DNA from: Antennarius striatus
Taxonomy: Eukaryota > Chordata > Actinopteri > Lophiiformes > Antennariidae
DNA length: 64,000 nt
Direction of reading: 5' to 3'
Assembly: GCF_040054535.1 (NCBI RefSeq)
Contig: NC_090781.1
Span: 12,625,482-12,689,481 of the forward strand
The stretch's first letter is position 1. Each line of letters opens with the position of its first letter. A program made the position numbers and the translations under genes. This document shows positions 1 to 14,500 of this stretch, one piece after another. The notes below the pieces were generated by a model that made no database searches, was not told the DNA's origin, and saw nothing but the letters and a program-made list of their open reading frames with translations.

Positions 1-1144
1 GAGGACACGCTGCGTGGAAGAAAGGGAGCGCTAAATTAATGATGCATTCACGCCCAGGGTAATGTTTGATGCCACTCATTTCCAGTGACAAGAGAAGGTA
101 CAATCCTACATTTATAAATGCAGCTCTGGTAATAGAACTTGATTAGAGTTTTGGCTCACCATTTCAATGTCTTGCTGTAAAACTGTCAAACAAGACCAAA
201 CAATTTATGTCCTTCTAATAAACTTTGCTTCCACTGTGCAGTTCTATCACCACCAGGCACATAGTCTTCCAGGGAAATGAAACCTTCATGATCATGCAGC
301 CCGATTTGCTTTTATGTCCCCGGTGCAAACTGTCCTCACGATGCTCCGCTCCACCCTTGTCTCCAGCCTGATACCAAGCCCTGCTGTTACGAGGTCTAAC
401 CTCAGAAGATTGTCCAGTGGAGATAATGTACTCCACACAAGCACAGGAAGTCAATGCACAAAATGAGCCAATAGGCATCCTCATGACGAAGAAGAGTCCT
501 CAGCATTATTCATAGGATCCTCGATAAAACTCCAGCTGCTCCACCTATTTCTGCTTCTACCCGTTAGTTTCTTCCACTTCAGTGCCTCATACTATTATTT
601 AATAAAAAATAATAAATAAATGCATTTAATAAAAATCCCCACTTTCCCAAAAACTAAATGAATTAACAACTAATAAATGTGGTTTATTGGCTATGTAATG
701 GATAAATTTCCTCTTATAAATACAATTTACAAGAATATGAACAACAAATCATTAAGGTCTGGAATCCAAACCATTCTAAGAATGAATAAAAATGAATTTT
801 TTTGATACTAGTTATAAATTTGTGCAGCAAAGTCTGCATGGACAAAAAGAAGAAAACATCAAAACATCAAGTGTCGATGTAATTTGACAGAGCACTCCTC
901 TATGTCTTATCTTTTGATGAAATGCCCAAAGTGTCAAACACTTTTAATAAAAAGAAAGACCCCTGTTGTTTCAGCAGAGGCGAGGAAATAAAAAAAATTA
1001 GTTCAATAAACAAGATGCTGCGAATGAAGAGCAAACCGAGGGCCAAAGGGAGGACGAGATAAAGACCGTCATAATCACTGCTTACCAACTGAAGGACAAC
1101 TTCTTTCTTCACACAGCATTACGTTGTGTGTGTCGTTCCATCTT

Positions 1145-1145
<1 letters not shown>

Positions 1146-1182
<37 letters not shown>
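1146..1182. repeat. (CA)n microsatellite
   Basis: Uninterrupted CA dinucleotide tract of about 37 bp. It produces a spurious His-Thr open frame. Confidence 0.95.
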
Positions 1183-1184
<2 letters not shown>

Positions 1185-1324
1185 GAAAGTGGGATATTAG
1201 TGAGAGCAGAGTTACAAGAGAACCTTGTAAACTGTTTCACCATTTAACTGTTTGCACAGCCTGTGGGACCTTGAGTTTCTGTGCCAACCAAAATATAATA
1301 TTAACAAGAAGATGGAGAAAAAGA

Positions 1325-1369
1325 AAGAGAGAGAGAGAGAGAGGGAGAGAGAGAGAGAGAGAGAGAGAA
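1325..1369. repeat. (GA)n microsatellite
   Basis: GA dinucleotide tract with a single GGG interruption. It produces spurious Arg-Glu frames on + and Ser-Leu frames on -. Confidence 0.93.
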
Positions 1370-3170
1370 GACAGAAGTAGGTCGATAAAAACATTGGGGA
1401 CAGAAAAGACTCTTTCTTTAAAGTGTATTTGTACCATGACCACCACTGTGGGCTTTTAAAAGAGCACAGACAGTTTACTTCCTGTTAGTGGCAGCTGTCC
1501 TTGAATCTCTGCTCTGAGCCTTTACCGAGTACTTTCGGAGTTTAACCATTCTTTAACCCTGAAGGCCTGCAGGTCTCCATGATCTGGGTTTCTGTTCTTT
1601 GCTGCATTCTCACACATTCTGCACTAAAAAAACATCTGACCACAAAAGATATGACTGGAGGAGGAAGAACATTGAAGAAAATCGTCTCGCAGCGGTAAAT
1701 CCCAGATTGTGAGAGGACTGGGCTGGCCGTTGGGTTGGTCGATGAAGGGAGGATGAGGCCAGAAAGTGCTTTCATGTAAATGGAAGATGCTTGTACTGCA
1801 TGTCATTAAATGATCTGCTTGGTTATTGTTTTACTGGAATTGTTTCACGCTTGCTCTGGACAAATGAGGACAATGAATCTGACATTTAATGTATGACTCT
1901 CTGTAGGATTTTTACGGTCTGTTTGTTCACAAACACTTAGATGGCATTTCCAGCTGAAGCACCCAAGTTCACTAAATCCCCAAAAGGCTCTGAGGCCTGT
2001 TCTCAGGCTGACCTCCCCTTGGAAGGTAACTGATCTGATAAAAAGATAATTACCTCCTCAGGGATGTAACAAGAACCGCAGCGAGTCAAGCTTGTTGGAA
2101 TGTTACCTGAACTGTGTTTTTAGCGTTGAAAATACTTCCACGGGTGAATGAGTGAACAAACGATTTGTGATCGTGTTCATTAAAGGGCTGTTTCTTGTTT
2201 GAGTATTATCAGCCTCTAATGTCCCCATCACGAAGCAACCGTTTAGTCCCTGGAGCAGCGTTTCATTCTGACAACCCTCACACAAGGAATTTAAAGATTC
2301 ATCAGATGATGTGACTGTACCAAGGATAAAAGAATTAGTCAGCATTTGAAGAAAGTCCTAAAATGTCAGAAATGCATTAATAGTTCTAAAGTACTTCTAG
2401 ACCACAATGCTGGGCCCGTATTTTGGAAAAGCATTATGTCGGTGCTCTGCTTGAAGAAGTGCTTGTTGCATTGTAGCCCTGCTTCCTCTTCATCAGCCAG
2501 GCTTAGGAAACATGTGAAAAATGATAAACAGTTTAAAAACGCTTACCTTGTTTGACCTTCCAAATATCTGCTGTTGAACCACATCTGTCATATTTAATGT
2601 GTATTTAATGGATCAAATTCTAACCCTTTCTGTAGAGGCTTATTATCAAACTTTTATTCTGTCATCGTCTTTCCAGCATGTTTTTACAGTATTTGATGTA
2701 CATTTAGATAAATAGAAGTATTTCCTTTGCCACATAAAGACATTATCAGACCACTATGTGTTCACAGAGCACCAAATCCACATTACATACATATTACAAG
2801 AGGTAATGAATGTAAATTCACCTTTCTACCAGATCCCTACTGAAAGCAGTTAATTTTATCAGCATCAGCGAACACTGTTTAATGCGCCGATCGATTGTGA
2901 ACCCCCACTCTTCAGACGTTTAGAGGATGATAGCAGCAGTTATGGTAACATGCATCATGGGATGGGGGGGGGGGCTGCTGCACTCATTTGAAAGTATTGA
3001 CTTCATTCTAATACATTAATGCATTAATGCTGGGGGTGTGGGGGACATGCTAAGAGTCTAGTGATCCCATCATTACATTTGAGCAAACAAAATCATGTTC
3101 ACAGTGTTACCATGTGGAGAGAATCGCTTCCACATGTTATCACCATAATGCAGGTACTCCCATGAAATAC

Positions 3171-3191
3171 GGGGGGGGGGGGGGGGGGGGG
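3171..3191. repeat. poly-G homopolymer
   Basis: A run of 21 G. Homopolymers of this length are prone to assembly and sequencing error, so the exact length is uncertain. Confidence 0.9.
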
Positions 3192-3355
3192 ACTGGACCG
3201 GTCTTCCCCTTCCTCCCTCCTGCAGCAGATACCTTTATCCAAACACTTTTCAACAACTTACCGGTGTGAGAATGTTCTCGACTTCGCTGGCATGAAGACA
3301 AAGAACAGGAACCGATTGTGTACAAAATGAACTCTGAAGCAGCCTCAGCATGACG

Positions 3356-3357
<2 letters not shown>

Positions 3358-3388
<31 letters not shown>
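3358..3388. repeat. (CA)n microsatellite
   Basis: Perfect CA tract of about 31 bp. Confidence 0.93.
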
Positions 3389-3392
<4 letters not shown>

Positions 3393-4812
3393 GGGTTATG
3401 AGGCCGTTCCAGCACACCCCTCTCATTAATCCTTGCTGAGGTGAGAGGTTTTGTGTTCGGGTTTGCCCAGTTTGCACCGTCCACCACCAGGTCCTTCAGC
3501 AAGGTGTGTGTTTACTATGGGTTTGAAATGTACACGAAAAACAAAATGAATATTTCTCACATATTTACGTTATCTATATTATACACGTGCATATTTATTC
3601 TTAATTTATGCAACTACATCAAGAGAAAGGGAGGCGTTCAGGAGGATGTAACTCTGGGACAACGTGGTTGGAGACAGTGATCTAATGCAGGCTGGACATG
3701 GATTTATTCATAGTCACTTCCCAGTAGATCCATTCATGAGCTGAAACCTGCATCTGAGTCCAGGCATCAGGTTTCTAAGGACAGAGGAATCACGAATTAT
3801 TATTAATCAGTTACTCACTATTTATAATGTTCTTCTGTTTATTTGAAATCGGGTAATATTAGTTTTGTGGGATGTTCTGTCACTGTGTGTGTGCGTTTGT
3901 GTGTGCGCGTGCGCGCGTGTCTGTGTGAGAACGCTCTCTCTCTCACCACTGATTGATAGCCCCTCCAAACCTCTGCTCTGGTCGCCATGACGACACACTG
4001 CTCCTGTACTGAATCATGACTATAAACACATTTAGGACCTCGATCTCCGTTGTCCCCACCTCCCTTCTTTTCATCCACTCTTTACTGTACATCACTGTCA
4101 TCCCACTTTATGTCCTTCATCAAACCCTCCATCAATCCCTTTCATCTCCCCTTTCATTCTTCAGTTCACCCAATCATGTTCCCATTTCCTTCATTACTCT
4201 TTTCTCCTATCCTCCTGTTGTTTCCATCATTCCAACTCCACTTACTGAATCCACCTATGCCCCACGTTACCCCTCTTGTTACCCTCTTCAATAAAATTCC
4301 GTCTTCACGCCATCTTTTTCCATCTCTTTTATCACATGGCTATGCCCACTACTGACTTCTTTCCTTTTTCTTTCCTTTATCCCAACCAGACCTTCTTGTA
4401 TTTATTTTTCTCCTTCTCATTGATTATTTGAACCCCCATTCCTGTTTCTGCACTTTCCATCCTTGCATCTTTACACCTTCCCTCCACATTCCTCCAACTC
4501 CGCCTATTTTCTCCACTTCTTCTTCCTAATTATTTTTCCACTTTCACCATTTTTATACTGGCGAAAAATAATATTTTCAATAACTTTGTTAACATTATCA
4601 CCATTTCTATCTAGAAAGCAGTTCACCGTGTTATGTCATTGACTACAGCTGCCCAGAAGGGTCAAACCAAATGCTGAATAAGGAGTTGTCAACACTAAGT
4701 GCATCTAAATCCCGCCGAATGGATATTTGCACACGAGGATTTGAGTCTCCTCCAGAAATAGTATTGAATACTAAAACCTTCTTCAGATGTAGAGCAGTGG
4801 GGATTTAGAATT

Positions 4813-4814
<2 letters not shown>

Positions 4815-4904
<90 letters not shown>
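4815..4904. repeat. (GT)n microsatellite, about 45 units
   Basis: Perfect GT tract of about 90 bp. A second, longer GT tract follows about 260 bp downstream. Confidence 0.97.
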
Positions 4905-4905
<1 letters not shown>

Positions 4906-5163
4906 CTGTTGGCTGCTGAGCTCAAATCATTCTCCAAAAATTATTAAAAAGACATCAATTAACCACAGTTTAATTTCACTCAGTCCCAGATGCACCATAC
5001 CGCTGCTTCCAACACTCACTGGAGAACCAAACCCCACATTTCCATCTGCTTTCAGTGCTGGACTCTTCGAGAAATCGCTTTTTAAATTGAAATTCTTAAT
5101 GTGTGATTTATTCCACGAGCAGGAACAAGAAGGAAGTGTTATATGAACAAACAAATTTGTTTG

Positions 5164-5301
<138 letters not shown>

Positions 5302-8144
5302 GACTGCGGGCAGCAATGAGTGTCTGGACTCCATCACTTTCAGCCTTCCATCCATCACCATCACTCTAAAAATTGAAAAACGATGAAGAGAAGAAGGAAG
5401 TCTGTGTGTTACATGTCCTCTGTGATGGATGCTAATGACTATCACCACTATTTGATTGACAAATGATGTTTATGTCTTAAAGCTGTCTTATTTGAGCTTC
5501 TGCTAATCTCATGTCCAGACTTTAGACTATCCTCAGATCCAGTCATGTTTACATACACGTGTTACATGAAGCTTGAATTCTCACTCTGATGAATACAGGA
5601 TGTTGCCTCTGTCCTATGATTATTCAATGGTATTTGGACTTATCTTAGATTAATGCAACAGATGGGCATCATTTCATCAGTTTCCTTACTATATAGTCGC
5701 TGTTCTCTTTGCTAAAATAATGACACAGCAGTGATGAAACACTGATCAAATGTTGATGCATGACGTTAGTTTGCTCATATACCTGTAGTTTGAAACTGTC
5801 AGGACGTTTTATTCCTACATCCTCATGTACTAATAAGGCTGATTTTTAAAACAAATGAGGAACACGTTACACTTTTGAACAGAGACATCAATGATTTTTT
5901 TTCTTTAAAGTACTTAAAAGTGTTGTCCCCGTTTGAAGTGAGCAGCTGTGGTGAAGAAAGAATGGAGCAGCAATAGACTGAAGTGCTGTTTTCTGATTGA
6001 TTCATGTGGGTTTCTTTCAAAGGCATGAACAAAACTCCACACACCTGCTCACAAACCTACACAGAAGATGTGGTGTGAATTCAGACAGAGCACACACCAA
6101 ACACACATGTCTGCAGCTCTTTGATCATCCGTGACATTGACAGAGACAGGAGTGGTATCTGATTGCTAACGCCATGAGTCAATGACTGATTTGCATTTGA
6201 TAGAAGATGAGGATTGTGTTTTGTCCTCATAGATTGTTTGGGTTGTAATGTGTACTTTATATACAGTAATTTGTGTGTTTCAGTGTGTTATTTCATTCGA
6301 ACCAATTCACATCGGTCTCTTTTAATTGAACATCTTAGATGATAATTGAAAACTTCCAATAGGACAACAGCAGCCTGCAGCACCTCGCCTGATGTTCTCT
6401 ATAGAGAAAACAGATTTGTTGGACATCACAGGTTTTTTATTCTCTCTTGCTGTCTTTCTGGAGCCCTTGAGTGTCCTGTTGTATTCAGGCAACAGGAGAC
6501 ACACACAGAGAGAATATAATCATCCTGTATAGACTCTGACTAGGATGAGGAAAACCTGAACATACCTGAAGTAAATACGATGCCTTTCAGTAACATTTCC
6601 TCCACGAAATCTAAATTATCATCACGGAGATGCAGGCAAATGGAAATATGTGCAGAAAGAGGGGGAAAGACCAGACATCAGAATGATTTTTGAAGTGTGT
6701 AACCTTTCATAACAGGAGGTGTTGGCAGGTGCTTTCGTCCTCACAAAGGGATGGCTGGGCAGAGAGATGAAGCGTAAGAGGAAGAGAGCGATAGAAGATT
6801 AACGACCGATGCTCATGACGGGGTTCAGTCCATCTGTCGCTCCTTGGGTTTCATGTTGAGGTTTATATATCACCAGCTGGTCAGGTTACACTCACATAAA
6901 ATCTCGGTGTAATATAGTGTAGGATGACACGTAACAGCCGCCCCGTCAGAGTGTGTGTGTCTTTGATTGACAGGTAGAAAGAAGAGGAGCATTTTCTGAA
7001 TTATTTTTTATAATTCAGATGAATTCACAAACGAAGGGATACAAAGAGTGTGAGAATGACTCGTCCCTTCCTGGTTCTTATGTGTTATCGCTGTCTCTAG
7101 ACCTCTATTTTTTTATTTTTCCCCCCTTCTTTTATCCTCCATATCCTTACTGCCTTCTTCTGTCTTTCTCTATATTTGAACCTCTCATCTCCCTCCAAAG
7201 GTCTCCCTGTTTGCACTTCACATTTCTCTTTCTCCATGCTGTTTTTTCACTGTGTGTTCTCACTCTCGTTCGTGGTTTCTTTCACTCTTTCACTCTATTT
7301 TTCTTTGCATCTTTCCCTGTTTTTTTATTTTTTTTTCATCATTTAAAGATAGAGGTGACTTTGAATGATTCTTTTATTGTTGAATTACAGTGGATAAAAT
7401 GCTGTTGTACAAAGAAAATACACACAAAGCTGAACTGACATGATTTAGATCACCCTATAAACCATTGATTCATTCATCCATTGACTCTATCTTTATCTCA
7501 TATTCCCTTGCCATTTGCTCCTGTCTCATACTCTTAGTTTTCATCATCACTTTTCCCTCTGCTCTTCACGTTCCTCCTCTTCATTTCTCTCTGCATCTCC
7601 TGCTCAATATGCTTGTCTGTCCTAACTTTAATGTGATTGATGATATATTTAAAGATTTTCTGCAACAAATAACAAAAGGTGAAGGAGAAATCGTGAAACA
7701 TCACAACCCTCAAACATGCATTATTATACTGTTATAATGAGACTTTTGAATGTAAATGAAGATCTTAAGCTGTGTGTGTAGCCTTGATTCAAATGACAAA
7801 AATGCAGATGTAGTTCTTCAATTTGCATTTCTTTAGAAGCATTTCTCTTGAAAGCATCAAACCAGACTGAATTTTTTTTGCCTTTCACTTTTTATACTTT
7901 ATAATATCAGGTTGATTCTTCTGACATGATTGTTGGATAGCTCTTCTGCTTCATGCTCACTTTGATTGTAATTCGCTGTTTGTTCCTTCCACCTCTCTTT
8001 CACAGTTCTTTAATCCTCTTATTTCTGCATTGACTAGTAGTATTTAGGATTTAAAAAAGACAGTCTGATGTGTTTAAAGGTTGTTATTTCTCAGTGTCTC
8101 AAACTAATTTGCTCTTTCTTCCCCCTCTCTCTCTCTCTTTGCAG

Positions 8145-8646
8145 GTGAGCTAGTCACACCAACCTCAGCTCTACCCAGAACATTCCTATCCCACCTCCCA
8201 CACCGGCCAAATCCCATCATCTTTTCACTGTTTACTCTCACTTATCTCGGCAAACACACGCCAGTATGTTTCTCTTGACCTCTCCCACCACCTTCCTCCT
8301 CCTCCTCATCTTCCTCCTCCCGCTGCCTCCCTGCCAGCCAGAGTCCCAGCGCAGTGAACCCAGTGGTGACCCCAGCCTGCGAGCGGTCTCGCCCTCCATG
8401 TTGCCCTCCACCTTCCTGCCTTCCTCTAATGCTAGCACCAACTCATCTGGTGTAAAGTCGCCATGTGAGGACGTTCCGGTGTGTAGGCCTGGAATTCTGC
8501 TTCCTGTCTGGGAGCCCAAGGGGCCGAGACTCGCTGACCAGGTGGCGCGAGCTGTCGTCTACTTTGTGTCACTCATGTACATGTTCCTGGGCGTGTCCAT
8601 CATTGCTGACCGCTTCATGGCATCCATAGAGGTCATCACATCACAG
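8145..8646 (+). CDS. slc8a2: slc8a2 coding exon 1 (5'UTR 8145-8265, CDS from 8266)
   Basis: The acceptor is cag at 8142-8144 and the ATG at 8266. Residues 1-127 start with a hydrophobic Leu-rich signal peptide (about 1-24), then a Ser/Pro/Thr-rich extracellular stretch with an N-glycosylation sequon (NAS), then CXXXXXC and PVWEP before the first membrane helix. The exon ends in phase 0 at EVITSQ, donor gtgaga at 8647. Confidence 0.94.
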
Positions 8647-11439
8647 GTGAGAAAACGTGGGTGGTGTAGTGGAAGTAGAGTCACTATCCACTCTATCACT
8701 AAATACTAGATATTACTATTATTCATAGCTACTGGGTCAGAAACAATCATCACTGATGTGTGTTTTTCACAAATTAAATAAGAAATAAATACAAATAATC
8801 ACAACATACAACATTCAATAAATGGAAAATACTATAAATAATTTAAGAAATAAACAAAGACATTTAGAATAGAACGTTTTAACCCTAAATCCTACCTTAA
8901 CCCCTAAACCTAAACCCTTTGACATTTTTTTATCTGGGAGATTTGCTTAGCAAATTAGCTTTTCCCTTTAATGTCCTGTTAAACACGGAAAATGACATCC
9001 ACTATACTGTTGTAGAATAAAGCAACGTGGTAAGTGCAGTTCTCACTGTGCTGAGAGCTTGTTAGATTCTATTTGCATCAGGTATGAAGTAATCAGCTGC
9101 TTTATTACTGTTTCTTAGACCCTACAGTCTAGAATGGCTGGAAACACAAAGGAACAAGCTTCAAAATATAGTTGGGTTTTTATTATATGTTGTGCATAAA
9201 TATCATTCATCAGTGCTCATGCTGAAAGAGTGTGTTAGATGTGAGTGTTGCTTTCTGCCATCATGTCGCTGCATCTTGAGTTGGAGCCAGTTTCCATGAC
9301 TGACAGCCTCAGAGTCTGAAGTGTTAATCCTACACACACACCAGCAGTAATGTGAAAAAACGAATCTCTATTAGTGTCCTCCTAGTGCTCTGTATTTTGA
9401 AGGGATATAGGATGATTCTCATTCTGCTCTCGGTCCATCCATGTATCCAGACAAGTTGCATCAGCAATAACCCCATTCATTTCGTCAGTTGTTTTATTTT
9501 AGCATTTTTATGAACATTTATTATTGTGTTGAGCTGTTATTCAGACAGCGTCATTTTAATTAAAGAAGAAGAAACCCCAGACACCTCTGCATCTAATCCA
9601 GCTGTGTTGTCAAGTAAGTTTTGTTTAGGTGCTTAGGTGTTTATTAGTGAACCCAGCAGAACATGCAGGGACTCGTGGACATAAATTGGAGGGCTGGTAC
9701 CCTGTGGAAATATTTACCTGACTGTTTTCAGCCATGAAATGCATCAATTTGAACCATATGATGGGGAATTACTGAGGCCTAATTGATTATTCTCAGGGTA
9801 CAGTACTAGAGGTTGATGCAATGTCACAGTGACACAAAGGAGTGTCTGTACAGATGTGTGTGCATGGTTAAGTGTGTGTGGTCCCAGACAATATTTAATG
9901 GTTCAAGTATAAAGGATATAAAGTGCTACTGAAACAGACAGAATGGGTCCTCAGAGGTCTGAGAGGAGCCTGGCATTACAAATTAGACCTGGGAGACCTG
10001 ACGGTTACCTGGGTGGGAAAGAGAGGGGGAAGAGTGAAAATAGAAGCAAAAAAATGTGTGCTTTCCTCAGAAGATAGTCATTAATTTTTTTTTCATTATG
10101 AGAACAATCCAGGTTGGCCATTTTGAGCAGAAAGAAAGATTAGTGACTGATAACATTAGTTACTGATGTCAGGGCAAAGCACTTCAGATGCATCACCTGA
10201 TTTTCAAGAAGTGTTTGCAAGAAGGTTGTGGTAAAAATAATAAAACTATACAATAAAAGTCAGCAGGGCTTCACTGAAAATGAAAGAGAAAAAAAAAGGC
10301 GGTGAAACTTTATTATATAAACTGTACGAAGACAAGGAATAAAAGTAAATCATTCCTGTCAGAAGGTATCCTATTACTTGTTTACTCATTTCATTAGCAT
10401 AAAACAAAGTGTAAAGCATAAGTCAACCAATTATTGATTTAATTATATTTATTTATTTCCCATTACTTCTTCTTTTGGCTGAAGTTCATCTCTCAAATTA
10501 ATCTCAACAAATCAGACTGAAAAACTTTATCACATGGGAATCCTGGAAATTTCCCATGTTCCTCAGCAAGGAGACCAACAAGCCAGCTGTTGTCTAAGAG
10601 ATTTACTTTGAGTTAGTGGTCCTGTTTGTAGTTTTGCCTTGTCTGTTTGACTTCTGCTAAAATGCAACACACAATAAAGAACCCGAATCCGCTGTGATTT
10701 AGTCAGCATGCTGACAGAGTAGCTCCAAATGAGAGCTAATGAAGCATTGCCTGAACTGATCTTCAATCTATTATCTGAGCTTGGACTAATTAAATTGTAT
10801 TAAATTCTAGTTTAAACAGGACAGCAGCTGTCAGCAAAAAAACAAACAAATGACAACAACAAAATAAATAAATAAGCTTTTAATTAAACCTTCTGATAGA
10901 ACATGTGTAGCTGAGCAACAATTGATATACAGCCATATTTAACTTGGATAATAGTGTAGATCTGTATTTACAGATCTACAAAACCATCACTCTCGTTTTG
11001 CTGTCACTTGGATGAGTCTTTAATATTTATTGTTTTAGTAGTTTTAGTTGAGTTATTAAACTTGATCAAACTTCACCTCTATTGACCTGCTTTGGGTAAC
11101 AGCGTAAAACAGGAAGTTAAGAAAAAGTTTATCAAACACAGTGTAGTAAACATAGAGAAGAAGAGCTGTTCGTGACAGGAATTACTCCTCTTGGGCCAGT
11201 GAACAAACAGGGTGAAGAATTTGTGTTGGTGGAACAAACAAACACTAACAAATAACTTGTGGACCACATTACTGTAGATTCTTGTTCTTTTGCTGATATG
11301 ATGGACTGTAGATGGTGGGATCAATACAATCTAAATCTAATGAAAAAATACTATATTTAAGCATTTCTCAACACACTCAGTCACTCTGGCAGCAACAACA
11401 CCTCTTCCAGCTGAGACACGGTTTGCTGTTCATGTGTAT

Positions 11440-11500
<61 letters not shown>

Positions 11501-14500
11501 CATGTGTGCATGTGTGTGTGTGTGTATGTGCGTATGTGTGTGTGCAAGACTGTGCTACTATATAGACATTTGTGGGTCTAAGTATGTCGTCTGTTCTTGT
11601 GTTATCTGTTGTTGTTGTACACTGGTCCTTAGAGCTCAGTTCATGTTGTATGAATAGTAATGTCGATTTCAGAAGAGCACTACACTCCTACACTTAGAGA
11701 CTTTGTTGTGCTACTGATGGATCCCTTCGTTGTCAGAGCCAGCATCTTGGAGAGATGTTCCCCTGCCATGCTGGCAGCATCATTACCGTCAGATCAGACC
11801 AGATCTCCCCGTGGACCTCTCGATCGATAAGCCCTTAAGTCCAAAGCAGCAGATAGCTGCACAATGACACTATCGTTCATCAACTCAAACAGTGCTTACT
11901 TTGTATTTTCACGTAAACAAAAAAAAAAAGTTACTCACATCAAACTTCACCAACATCAACATTCCATGTTATCATCTCTGTTTAACTGGGGCTATGAATT
12001 TACCAACACATGAAACTCATTCAAGAAAAAATTGAGTAGAGAAGAAATAAAAGTCCAGACAACATCATAAAGGACACCAACATGACACCAACACTGTGTT
12101 TGTGTGTGTTTTGTGCCGACAGGAGAAGGAGGTGACCATCACGCTGCCTAATGGGGAAACATCAGTGGCGACAGTTCGAATCTGGAATGAGACAGTGTCT
12201 AATCTGACACTGATGGCTCTCGGATCCAGCGCTCCCGAGATACTACTGTCTGTTATAGAGGTACACACACACACACACACACACACACAGGTAAACATCT
12301 TTCTCTCCTCACTCAATCTCCATTTTTCCAGGTGTGTGGTCACAAGTTTGAAGCCGGTGAGTTGGGACCAGGAACCATCGTCGGCAGCGCCGCCTTCAAC
12401 ATGTTTGTGATCATTGGGATCTGTGTTTGGGCGGTCCCCAAAGGCGAGACCCGCAAGATCAAACATCTCAGGGTGTTCTTCATCACGGCCTTCTGGAGCA
12501 TCTTTGCCTACATCTGGCTCTTCCTCATCCTGTCCGTTATGTCGCCGGGTGTTGTGGAGGTGTGACGAGTTTAGCTTAAAAGTAAAAATTAAGACATGCA
12601 TGTCAGTTTGGTCCTGAATTAACCCTTTTACACGGGAATAATGACTTTATGAGATTCAAAAATATTCAATCACACATTAAAATAATATTAATTTGAAATA
12701 TTTTATTAGTGACTCTGAGTAATACCATGTCTAGCTCTCTGTTTTGCCTGTGCTATAGTTTTACGCACCCACATATGACTGTCAATCAATAAGGTGGTTT
12801 GTTTACACAGATATTCTGACATCATAATCTGAGATTGAATTTAGAATAAATTGGAGACAGACTCTGAATCATGGAGTTTGTGAACTAACTGCTTCTGTGT
12901 CTCTAAAATAATGTGTTTTCAGGTTCAATGCAGCTGTTTGTGACGTGTAGAGAGGTGTTTATTCTTCCTGCCCCTCCCTCTCCTCCTGGCCCTTCAACTG
13001 TCTATGTTTAAATCAGGTGAACTGATCTGATTGGCTGTTTCTATGTGCTTCAGGTGTGGGAGGCTCTTGTGACCCTGCTCTTCTTCCCGGTGTGTGTCCT
13101 CCTGGCTTGGATTGCTGATCGCCGCCTCCTCTTCTACAAATACATGGGCAAGCGTTACCGTGCCGACAAGCGCCGTGGGATTGTCGTGGAGACTGAAGGA
13201 GACTTGACACCCAACAAAGGCGGCATGGAGATGATAAACGATAGCAAATTCCAGGCCCATGGGGGCGGTATGGTCCCCACGGAGAACTGTGGCGGCGGAG
13301 CTCAGGACCCATGCGTTACATCCAATAATATTGGGGCAGCAGCGGGGGCCATGGCAACAGGAGCCAGGGGCAACCTTCCCAACTCTAACAGCACGATGGT
13401 CAATGTGGAAAGCAGCAAGGAGCTGGACGAGAGCCGCAAAGAGGTGAGAGTGAGACGGACGGAAGAGGTGCAACAACATCCTGGAAATATTTCTGGAACT
13501 ATGGAAGCAACATTTAGAATTAAACTTTCTTTCCTCGTGATGCATTTTGTCTGCTTCAGTGAATAAATAATAGTAAACCTTGATTTTCTCAATGCTGCCA
13601 CCCTTAGTGTGCCCTGAGAAATACAAATTACCAGTTCGTGCAGAATATCGCATTAGCTTTTGTAGGGAGGGAGGAATGATAAAGAGAAGAGAGTGAACAC
13701 CAACAGAAGTCATTGAGAGATGCTGATATCGCTGCAGCACTAATAACTCTGTAATTTTGTTTCCAAAGGTTTATGTTGGTGAAAAAAGATGCAGTTAACA
13801 CAGAAAACACAATTCCCTCTTCCGCGATTATATCATGGAGGCCCAAAAACCTGGAGAATTCCCGACAGTTTTAGCTGCTGATGTTAGAACTGATTCTATC
13901 TATGATGAATGGTTTCAGTTTCACACTGTTTTGTGCCTCTTTAGCGTCCTGATTACTAGATAAGTTCACACAGAAAACAGATGACCCTCTCAATAGTTGC
14001 TTGTTTTGTTGTCTATGTTTACGCCCACGCAGGCCTGCTGACACATTGATCACCCTAAGCATCAGCTGCTCCTCCGGATTAGGAGATGGAGAGGTTTCTG
14101 TCTTTGTTGCCATTCTCACCCAGTAACACACAACTTTAACCCTCCCATTACGACACTGGTGACTCTTAGCACGCAAACAAGTGACTACGAGTGAGAGGCG
14201 GACACATCGCCAGCACATAGCAGAGAAATATAGATCATAGAGTTAAATCCTTGTATAGGTTTTGATGGCTCTTCAGTCATGACAATGGGAGCAACAATAG
14301 AATAAATATACTGTACTGCCTTTAAACCTGATCTGTCAGACAGCTAAATCTGTGGCACACCTGTTTTTTTTGCTTTAAAGCTGTAGTGGAAGACTTTAAC
14401 ATATAGATTATCATTCTTTACATTGAAGTCAACACTGCTATTGCTACTACTCATGACTTTATTGCTGCTCGGTAAGCTGCCATTTGTTCCTCAGTGTTCT

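Larger units (their letters stand above)
8647..12122 (+). other. slc8a2: slc8a2 intron 1
   Basis: No exon or transposon recognised. It contains degenerate CCTAAA-like sequence near 8880-8920, a perfect 11-bp-arm palindrome at 10956-10979 and a GT/GC microsatellite at 11441-11545. Confidence 0.8.

Noticed and set aside
215..484. 89-codon open frame on the - strand near the left edge
   Set aside because: No family resemblance, no splice or promoter context; compatible with chance.
4016..4355. Two overlapping 92- and 101-codon open frames
   Set aside because: They lie in a C/T-rich stretch; composition keeps stops rare. Ser/Pro/Phe/Leu bias and no conserved motif.
7019..7438. 139-codon hydrophobic open frame
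   Set aside because: T-rich intronic DNA gives Phe/Leu/Ser codons; no start context, no homologous pattern, not joined to slc8a2 exons.
8881..8920. Telomere-like CCCTAAA repeats (also GGGTTTAGG near 33731 and GGTTAGG near 36762)
   Set aside because: Degenerate, only a few units, no fusion structure; ordinary intronic or intergenic sequence.
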